DNA from: JBEVOS01 sp964563395 | GTDB taxonomy: Bacteria > Pseudomonadota > Alphaproteobacteria > Caulobacterales > Aquidulcibacteraceae | Direction of reading: 5' to 3' | NCBI GenBank assembly: GCA_964563395.1 | Contig: CAZLWK010000002.1 | Location: 62,001-126,000 of the forward strand | DNA length: 64,000 nucleotides | Shown: piece by piece, positions 57,747 to 64,000 of the stretch | Layout of the letters: the number at the start of each line of letters is the position of its first letter | Numbering within the stretch: position 1 is the first letter of the stretch | Made by a program: the position numbers and the translations under genes | The notes under the pieces: model-generated | What the model was told of the DNA's origin: nothing | The model's database searches: none | The model's input: the letters and a program-made list of their open reading frames with translations, nothing else

Positions 57747-59864
57747 ATGGACCAATTCGCACGTTTGGACGGCGGCGGCGTCACGCTCGCGCTGGCGATT
57801 CCCGACGAAGGCGCGCCGCGTCTTCTTTATATCGGCGCAAGCCTGCCAGCGCATGCGGATTTGGCGGCGCTCGCTGCATTGCACGCGCCCGCGCGCCGCG
57901 AGGCGGCCCCCGATCAGCCCCAGCACGCGACGATCCTACCGGTCGCGGGCGCGGGCTGGCTGGGGCCGGTCGCGCTCGCGGGCCGGACCGAGGGCGGCGA
58001 TGGACTCATCGCGTTGAAGCGACGCACGCTCCATGTCGGCGCACACGACGTGCGCATCGACCTTGCCGACGACGTGATTGAGATCGGCGTGACGCTTTCC
58101 TGGGACATCGACGCGGCGTCGGGAATTGTCACAACGCGCGCAAGCGTGCGCAACGAAAGCGCGCGCGCCTTTCACCTCGATGGGCTCGCCGCGCTCGCGC
58201 TGCCGCTCCCGGCTTGGGCGCGGGAGATCATGGCGTTCGCTGCCGGCTGGTCGCGCGAGCAGCGTCCCACGCGCTTTCCCGCGCCGCGCGGACAATGGGC
58301 GCAGATCGCTCGCGGCGGCCGCACGGGCTTCGCCGGCGCGACCTTCCTGATGCTGGAGCCCGGCGCGGGCGATCTTCATGGGCGCGCGCTCGGCCTTCAT
58401 CTCGGCTGGAGCGGCGATCATCGCCTGGCCGTCGAGACGCTCAGCGACGGCGCGCGCATCGCGCTTCTGGAAGAAGCCCTTGCCCCGGGCGAAGTGACGC
58501 TCGCGCCGGGCGAGGCGTTTGAGACGCCGCGTGGGCACATCGCTTTTTCCGAATCTGGCTTCGCCGGACTCACAGCGCATTTTCAGGATTTCGCGCGCGC
58601 GCACATCCTGCCGCCAGCGCACGGCCCGCGCCGCGTGCATTTCAATTCCTGGGAAGGCGTCTATTTCGATTTCGACGCGGCGCGCTTGATGGCGCTCGCG
58701 GCCGAGGCCGCAACGCTTGGCGCGGAGCGCTTCGTGCTTGACGATGGCTGGTTCATCGGCCGGCGCGACGACACGAGCGCGCTCGGCGATTGGCGCGTCG
58801 ATCCGGCCCGCTTTCCGAATGGGCTCGATGAAGTGATCGACCATGTCGAGGCGCTCGGCATGGATTTCGGGCTCTGGGTGGAGCCGGACATGGTGAGCCC
58901 GCGGAGCGCGCTCCATGAAGCGCATCCCGATTGGTGCGTGCATGCGCCGGGCCGCGCGCGCGCGACGATGCGCAATCAGCTCTGGCTCGATCTTTCGCGC
59001 CCTGAGGTGCGCGATCATCTGTTCGCCGCGCTCGACGCCCTGCTCAGCCGGCATCGCATCGCGTACCTCAAATGGGATTGCAACCGGGACATCTTCCCCG
59101 CCGTCTCTCATGGCGGGCCTGGTTCCGGCGCCATCGTACGTGGGACCTACGATGTGATGGCGCGCGTGAGGGCCGCGCATCCGCGCGTGGAGATCGAAAG
59201 CTGCGCCAGCGGCGGCGCGCGCGTGGATTATGGAATCATGCGTTGCGCGCGCCGCATCTGGCCGAGCGATTCCACCGACGCGGAGGAGCGCCTGCGCATT
59301 CAGCGCTGGGCCGCGCTCCTCCTGCCGCTGGGCGCGCTCGGCGCGCATGTGGGGTCAAGCACGAATCACACGACGGGGCGGCGCCTCGACATGGCCTATC
59401 GCGCGCGCGTCGCGCTCTTCGGCCATATGGGATTGGAGCTCGATCCTGCGCGGCTAAAGCCGCACGAAAAGGAGGTGCTGGCCGCGCATGTCGCGCTATA
59501 CAAGCAGCATCGCGCGCTTCTGCATGATGGCCGCTTCATCGCGTGGGAAAGCGCGGACGGCTCCGAGGGCCGTATCGTGATCGCGCGCGACGGCGGCGAG
59601 GCGTTGGCGCTGCTCGCCAGCGGCGGCGCGGCGAGCCCATTCGCGCAGAGCGCGCCGATGCCGCTGCCCGGCCTCGATGAGGCGGCGCGCTACGATGTGC
59701 GGCTGATCAAGCCGTGGCCGCGCGTGGTCGCGCAACGTTTGGCGGATGCGGCGCTGTGGGAAGAGGCGCGCCGGTTCGACGGCGCGGCTTTGATGCGCCA
59801 CGGCCTTGCGCTGCCGCTGACGCAGCCGCACATCGCCTGGCTGCTCCATCTCGTGCGCGTTTAG
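57747..59864 (+). CDS. Alpha-galactosidase, GH36
   Basis: A 705-residue glycoside hydrolase family 36 enzyme. An N-terminal beta-sandwich (1-290) precedes a catalytic barrel with RFVLDDGWFIGRRDD, GLWVEPDMVSPRS, LKWDCNRDIF (nucleophile D444) and WPSDSTDAEERLRIQ (acid/base D508). It hydrolyses alpha-galactosides such as melibiose or raffinose. No signal peptide is present, so it is cytoplasmic and needs imported oligosaccharides. The stop overlaps the convergent GH42 gene by 4 bases. Confidence 0.94.
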   Translation: MDQFARLDGGGVTLALAIPDEGAPRLLYIGASLPAHADLAALAALHAPARREAAPDQPQHATILPVAGAGWLGPVALAGRTEGGDGLIALKRRTLHVGAHDVRIDLADDVIEIGVTLSWDIDAASGIVTTRASVRNESARAFHLDGLAALALPLPAWAREIMAFAAGWSREQRPTRFPAPRGQWAQIARGGRTGFAGATFLMLEPGAGDLHGRALGLHLGWSGDHRLAVETLSDGARIALLEEALAPGEVTLAPGEAFETPRGHIAFSESGFAGLTAHFQDFARAHILPPAHGPRRVHFNSWEGVYFDFDAARLMALAAEAATLGAERFVLDDGWFIGRRDDTSALGDWRVDPARFPNGLDEVIDHVEALGMDFGLWVEPDMVSPRSALHEAHPDWCVHAPGRARATMRNQLWLDLSRPEVRDHLFAALDALLSRHRIAYLKWDCNRDIFPAVSHGGPGSGAIVRGTYDVMARVRAAHPRVEIESCASGGARVDYGIMRCARRIWPSDSTDAEERLRIQRWAALLLPLGALGAHVGSSTNHTTGRRLDMAYRARVALFGHMGLELDPARLKPHEKEVLAAHVALYKQHRALLHDGRFIAWESADGSEGRIVIARDGGEALALLASGGAASPFAQSAPMPLPGLDEAARYDVRLIKPWPRVVAQRLADAALWEEARRFDGAALMRHGLALPLTQPHIAWLLHLVRV

Positions 59865-61798
59865 GCTTCACGCCAAGCGGCGACGCCGGCGGGCGGCAGA
59901 TGCGCGCCGCCGAGAACGTAATCGAACGCGCCGGCGCCAGGAACATGCCGCGTCAAATCAAGCGCTTCGGGCGCGTAATTGATCGCGAAGCGCAGCCCGC
60001 CGCGACGGCGCAGGCGCAAATCGTCCGGCAGCGCCAGATAGGCAAGACCCGCCGCGCCCGCCGCCTCGCGCAGCACGGCGTCGAGAAAATCCGCGCCCGG
60101 CCAGGCGGCGACATAGTGCGTGCGCCCTTGCGCATACCAAAGCCCGAGGCCCGATTGCGTGCGCGCGCGCGGTGCGAGCGCCGTCTCCACATGCTCAAGC
60201 CAGCGCGTGACTGGAAAATCGCCGGGCTCCACATGGCCGGGCGGCAGGCTTTCCACCAAGGCCACGCGCAGATCGATCAACGCGCGCAAATCGCCGGGCG
60301 GCAGCGTGGATGGGATGTGCAGATCGGCGGTCTTCGCGCCGGAGCGCGGCCCGAGAATGATCCTCGCGCCGCTCTCATGCGCGCGCGCGGCGAAATCGGG
60401 TGGCGGCGACGGCAGCGATGGAACGAGTACGAGTTTGTACCCATCGAGCGGCGCGCTCTTGGACACAACATCGACGTCCAAACCGCAACGCCGCGCCGCG
60501 CCATAGAAGGCGAGCACCAGCGCAAGATAATGGAAATCGGCGCCCTGGGGCTGAATCTCGAAAGTCCACGCGGCCTCATAATCGAATAGGAGCGCGACGG
60601 GCGCGCGCGCGGTATGCAAAGCCGGCAGCCCCTTCAATTCCTCCGCCACCTGGCGCGCTTCGGCATAGGCCGGAGCCTCGCGTCGATCCGGCGTGTGCAA
60701 GCCGGCATGCATCTGTTCCTGCGCGAAGGGCGCCTGCCGCCAGCGAAAATAGGAGACCGTTTCGGCGCCATGCGCGAACGCCTCCCAGGTCCAGGCGCGC
60801 ACCATGCCGGGGAGCGGCGCGGGATTCCAGCGCGCCCAATTCACCGGGCCGGGCTGCTGCTCCATCACCCACATGCGCCCTGCGCCGACGCCGCGATAAA
60901 GGTCGTGATGGAAGGCGGTGAAATCGGGATGGCCCTGGCGCAGATAGCGCAGCTTTTCCGCTTGCGTGAACGGAAAACCGTTCAGGAAACCGAGCGGATA
61001 GGAATCCCAGGCCGCGACATCGAGATCGCGCGCGACGTCATAATGATCGAATTGCGTGAACGCACCCATGTAATTGTGGATGAGCGCGCGGCCCGGCGCG
61101 TGCGCGCGGAGAATATCCGTCTGCAGCTTGTTGAACGCGGCGACCTCGCTTGAGGCGAAGCGCTGATAATCGAGCCGGTGCGAGGGGTTCGCTTCCGTGA
61201 CCGTTGCGACGGGCGGGTCGACTTCCTCGAACGAGCGATAGTCCTGGCTCCAAAACACCGCGCCCCAGGCGGCGTTCAGCGCATCCACGGTCTCGTATTT
61301 CGCACGCAGCCAAGCGCGGAACGCCAGCCGCGCGGCGCGCGAATAGGAGAGCACCGTGTCGTGGCAGCCATATTCATTGTCCGTCTGCCAGGCTGCGACC
61401 GCTTCGTGCGCGCCATAGCGCTCGGCCATGGCCGTGACGATGCGCGCGCATTCGCGCCGATAGGTCATGCTGGAAAAGCAATAGTGCCGCCGTGAGCCGA
61501 AGCCGCGCGGGCGCCCGTGCCGATCGAGCGCGAGAATGTCGGGCTCAGCGTCGATCAGCCATTTCGGCGGCGTCGCCGTGGGCGTGCAGAGCACGATTTT
61601 GAGACCGTGGCGGGCGAGCGTTTCGATGGCGCGGTCGAGCCAGGCCCAATCATGGCGCCCGCTCTCGGGCTCCATGCGGCTCCAGGCGAATTCGCCGATG
61701 CGCACATAGGTAAGGCCGAGTTCGGCCATGCGGCGGGCGTCCTCCTCCCACCAGCTTTCCGGCCAATGCTCGGGATAATAGCAGACACCCAATTTCAT
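59861..61798 (-). CDS. Beta-galactosidase, GH42
   Basis: A 645-residue glycoside hydrolase family 42 enzyme. It begins MKLGVCYYPEHWPESWW, which fits the family start and excludes the upstream extension. Catalytic residues are E142 in AWQTDNEYGCHD (acid/base) and E313 in MWVMEQQPGPVNW (nucleophile). The trimerisation and beta-galactosidase small domain follow. No signal peptide is seen. It hydrolyses beta-galactosides such as galacto-oligosaccharides. It is divergent from galK and completes the galactoside cluster. Confidence 0.94.
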   Translation of the reverse strand: MKLGVCYYPEHWPESWWEEDARRMAELGLTYVRIGEFAWSRMEPESGRHDWAWLDRAIETLARHGLKIVLCTPTATPPKWLIDAEPDILALDRHGRPRGFGSRRHYCFSSMTYRRECARIVTAMAERYGAHEAVAAWQTDNEYGCHDTVLSYSRAARLAFRAWLRAKYETVDALNAAWGAVFWSQDYRSFEEVDPPVATVTEANPSHRLDYQRFASSEVAAFNKLQTDILRAHAPGRALIHNYMGAFTQFDHYDVARDLDVAAWDSYPLGFLNGFPFTQAEKLRYLRQGHPDFTAFHHDLYRGVGAGRMWVMEQQPGPVNWARWNPAPLPGMVRAWTWEAFAHGAETVSYFRWRQAPFAQEQMHAGLHTPDRREAPAYAEARQVAEELKGLPALHTARAPVALLFDYEAAWTFEIQPQGADFHYLALVLAFYGAARRCGLDVDVVSKSAPLDGYKLVLVPSLPSPPPDFAARAHESGARIILGPRSGAKTADLHIPSTLPPGDLRALIDLRVALVESLPPGHVEPGDFPVTRWLEHVETALAPRARTQSGLGLWYAQGRTHYVAAWPGADFLDAVLREAAGAAGLAYLALPDDLRLRRRGGLRFAINYAPEALDLTRHVPGAGAFDYVLGGAHLPPAGVAAWREA

Positions 61799-61852
61799 GC
61801 GCGCGCGCCCCGATGCGTGGCGCAAGCCGCCGCGCCCGGCTAGGCTTAGAGG

Positions 61853-63007
61853 ATGGACGCCGCCCCGCTCAAGCGCGAAGACGAGCCCGCCCCGGCGGCG
61901 CTCGCGCGCGCCTTCATGCAGATGTTCGGCGTGCGCCCCCGCCTCTTTCGCGCGCCGGGCCGGATCAACATTATCGGCGAGCACACCGATTATGCCGGCG
62001 GCTTCGTGCTGCCGGCGGCGATCGACCGCGCGGCCTTCGTCGCCGCCGCGCCCGCGCCCGACGAATTAACGCGCATGGTCTCGCGCACGCTCAACGAAGC
62101 GCGCGCCGTCGATCTGGAGATGGCCGCGCCCCAAGGAAATTGGAGCGATTACGTGATCGGCGTCGCCAAGGCGCTTGAGGCGCGCGGCGTGGGCGTGAAG
62201 CCGCTTTCCATAATGATCGACACCGACGTGCCCGTGGGCGCGGGGATATCTTCCTCCGCCGCGCTTGAGGTGGCGAGCGCCTACGCCTTCCTGGCCGGCG
62301 CGGACGCGCAACGCGATGCGCCCACGATCGCCGCGGCCGCGCGCACGGCGGAGAATGATTATGTCGGCGTGCCGTGCGGGCCGATGGATCAGATCGCCTC
62401 GGCGTGCGGCGTGGCCAATCATGCGCTTCTGGTGGATTGCCGCTCCCTCGCCGTCACGCCCGTCGCCGTGCCCGACACTTTCGCGTTCGTGCTGATCGAT
62501 AGCGGCGTCAAGCACAAGCTGGCCGACGGCGCCTATGCCGCGCGCCGCGCCGATTGCGAAGAGGCCGCCGGCGTCTTGGGAATTCCGCTGCTGCGCGACG
62601 CCGACGAGGCGATGCTGGGGCGGCTTTCAGGCCGGCTCCTCATGCGCGCGCGCCATGTCGTGCGTGAGAATGCGCGCGTGCTGGCTGCCGTCGTGGCGCT
62701 GCGCGCGGGCGATGCGCGCACGCTCGGCGCGCTGATTAACGCCTCCCACGCCTCTCTTAAAGACGATTTCGAGGTGACCTGCGCGGAGACGGATGCGCTC
62801 CAAGCGCTCGCCGCCGCGACTCCGGGCGTGCATGGCGCGCGGCAAATGGGCGGGGGCTTTGGCGGCGCGGTGCTGCTTCTGTGCGATGCGGCGCTGGCGG
62901 GCGCGGCGGGCGCGGCGGTTGCGGACGCCTACAAAATGCGCGTCGGCGTTGAAACAAAACCCCTGCAGGTGCGTTTGGGTCGTGGCGCGGGGGAGATATC
63001 GCCATGA
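61853..63007 (+). CDS. galK: Galactokinase
   Basis: A 384-residue GHMP kinase that phosphorylates galactose at C1, the first Leloir step. The galactokinase signature RAPGRINIIGEHTDYAGGFV is at the N-terminus, VPVGAGISSSAALEVASAYA is the ATP loop, and ARQMGGGFGGAVLLL is the third motif. The length is normal. The stop overlaps the galT start (ATGA), so the two are translationally coupled. Confidence 0.96.
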   Translation: MDAAPLKREDEPAPAALARAFMQMFGVRPRLFRAPGRINIIGEHTDYAGGFVLPAAIDRAAFVAAAPAPDELTRMVSRTLNEARAVDLEMAAPQGNWSDYVIGVAKALEARGVGVKPLSIMIDTDVPVGAGISSSAALEVASAYAFLAGADAQRDAPTIAAAARTAENDYVGVPCGPMDQIASACGVANHALLVDCRSLAVTPVAVPDTFAFVLIDSGVKHKLADGAYAARRADCEEAAGVLGIPLLRDADEAMLGRLSGRLLMRARHVVRENARVLAAVVALRAGDARTLGALINASHASLKDDFEVTCAETDALQALAAATPGVHGARQMGGGFGGAVLLLCDAALAGAAGAAVADAYKMRVGVETKPLQVRLGRGAGEISP

Positions 63008-64000
63008 CGGAGCTGCCGCATCGGCGGATGAATTTGCTTACGGGCGAATGGGTGCTGGTCTCGCCCCATCGCCTGGAGCGGCCTTGGCAGGGCGCGATCG
63101 AAGCGACCGCCCAGCCGGCGGATATCGCCCACGATCCGCACTGTTATCTCTGCCCCGGCGCGCGCCGCGCCCATGGCGCGGACAATCCCCCTTATGTGGG
63201 CGTCTACATCTTCGACAATGATTTTCCCGCGCTCTTGGCGGAAGGCGCGCCCGCGCGGGAAGATTCCTTGCTGCGCGCGGCGCCGGAAAGCGGCGCGTGC
63301 CGCGTGATCTGCTACGCGCCGGAGCATCATTTGACGCTGGCGCGCTTGCCGCCCCAGCGCATCCGCCCGGTGATCGACGCCTGGGCCGCCCAATTCGCCG
63401 AGCTCGCCGCACGCGAGGACATCGGCGCAGTGACCATCTTTGAAAATCGCGGCGCGATGATGGGCGCCTCCAATCCTCATCCGCACGGACAAATCTGGGC
63501 CACGGCCTCCGTGCCGGACGAGTTGGCGCGCGAGGACAAGCGCCAGCGCGCCTGGGCCGACACGCACTCGACGCCAATGCTGATCGCCTATCTCGAACGC
63601 GAACGCGCCGAGGGCGCGCGCGTCGTGTGCGAGAGCGACAGCTTCGCCGCGATCGTCCCGTTCTGGGCGGCCTGGCCGTTCGAGACGATCATTCTGCCCA
63701 AGCGCGCCATCTCCGATCTGACGCAGCTCGACGCGGCCGAGCGCGACGGGCTCGCGGCGCTGCTTTCGGATTTGACGATCCGCTACGACAATCTCTTTCA
63801 GACGCCGTTTCCCTACACGATGGGCTGGCACCAAAGGCCCACACAACAAGCGGCCGATGCGCATTTCGTCGCCCATGCGCATTTTTATCCTCCGCTGCTC
63901 CGCTCGGCCGAGGTGCGCAAATTCATGGTCGGCTTTGAAATGCTGGCGATGCCGCAGCGCGATATAACACCCGAGGACGCCGCCGCGCGCCTGCGCGCCG
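63004..64000 (+). CDS. galT: Galactose-1-phosphate uridylyltransferase (3' end outside window)
   Basis: 332 residues are visible of a family of about 345-350, and the frame is still open at the window end. The protein starts MTELPHRRMNLLTGEWVLVS. The first zinc-ligand cysteines are in HCYLCPG. The active-site motif is SNPHPHGQIW, where the second His (H161) is the uridylylated nucleophile. It exchanges UMP between UDP-glucose and galactose-1-phosphate. It is coupled to galK. A UDP-galactose 4-epimerase gene is not in the window. Confidence 0.95.
   Translation, partial: MTELPHRRMNLLTGEWVLVSPHRLERPWQGAIEATAQPADIAHDPHCYLCPGARRAHGADNPPYVGVYIFDNDFPALLAEGAPAREDSLLRAAPESGACRVICYAPEHHLTLARLPPQRIRPVIDAWAAQFAELAAREDIGAVTIFENRGAMMGASNPHPHGQIWATASVPDELAREDKRQRAWADTHSTPMLIAYLERERAEGARVVCESDSFAAIVPFWAAWPFETIILPKRAISDLTQLDAAERDGLAALLSDLTIRYDNLFQTPFPYTMGWHQRPTQQAADAHFVAHAHFYPPLLRSAEVRKFMVGFEMLAMPQRDITPEDAAARLRA

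Overview
The window looks like chromosomal DNA from a high-GC alphaproteobacterium, probably of the Caulobacterales/Hyphomonadaceae type. Supporting evidence: a circularly permuted two-piece tmRNA gene whose tag reads AANDNYAEEVRLAA, an alphaproteobacterial-type SspB next to it, an ECF sigma/ChrR-like cupin anti-sigma pair, an rsmB-rpe-heparinase-purH neighbourhood, many 4-base ATGA/GTGA overlaps, and several GC-rich intergenic palindromes. No rRNA, recognisable tRNA, insertion sequence, prophage or CRISPR array was seen. Almost all the DNA is coding, and many long open frames antisense to real genes are shadows of the high GC content.

Layout. 1-9.5 kb: end of an ECF sigma factor and its anti-sigma, a SpoU-type RNA methyltransferase, a small DUF4112-like membrane protein, a quinone oxidoreductase, an alpha/beta hydrolase, a secreted trypsin-like protease, then a minus-strand pair made of a DUF262/DUF1524 (GmrSD-type) protein and a zinc phospholipase/P1-nuclease-like protein with a helix-hairpin-helix tail, then glutamate racemase. 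9.8-19.6 kb: a membrane-anchored metallo-beta-lactamase-fold protein without metal ligands, rsmB, a HigBA-like toxin-antitoxin pair, rpe, heparinase-like, purH, a dienelactone-hydrolase-like gene, an SDR and a NifU/IscU-like scaffold. 19.7-28.2 kb: small secreted proteins, tmRNA (ssrA), sspB, a thioesterase, two tandem paralogous membrane proteins, an XRE regulator, a coupled RusA-like nuclease plus membrane Rossmann-like protein, a DUF29 protein, fumC and a Phd/VapC toxin-antitoxin pair. The stretch between sspB and fumC looks like accessory cargo.

28.7-50 kb is a surface-polysaccharide region: galU, a heptose-type nucleotidyltransferase and GHMP kinase, a CBS-fused DegT aminotransferase, two epimerases, glucose-1-phosphate cytidylyltransferase, a 3,5-epimerase, a SAF-domain oxidoreductase, a sugar C-methyltransferase, a Wzx-like flippase and four glycosyltransferases. 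It is interrupted at 33.8-39 kb by a minus-strand catabolic operon: a sugar-lactone oxidase, a D-threonine-aldolase-like enzyme, isovaleryl-CoA dehydrogenase and the methylcrotonoyl-CoA carboxylase beta subunit. The region ends with a secreted serralysin-type RTX metalloprotease.

51.9-56.9 kb holds a molybdenum hydroxylase operon (FAD, 2Fe-2S and molybdopterin subunits plus a MoaD/ThiS-like protein) with a divergent xdhC. 56.9-64 kb is a galactoside cluster: galM, GH36 alpha-galactosidase, GH42 beta-galactosidase, galK and galT (cut by the window end). Together these convert alpha- and beta-galactosides to glucose-1-phosphate in the cytoplasm.

The best candidates for undescribed systems are the RusA/membrane-sensor pair (23.75-25.46 kb) and the GmrSD-like/zinc-phospholipase pair (5.3-8.7 kb). 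Both are hypotheses from domain content and gene coupling only.
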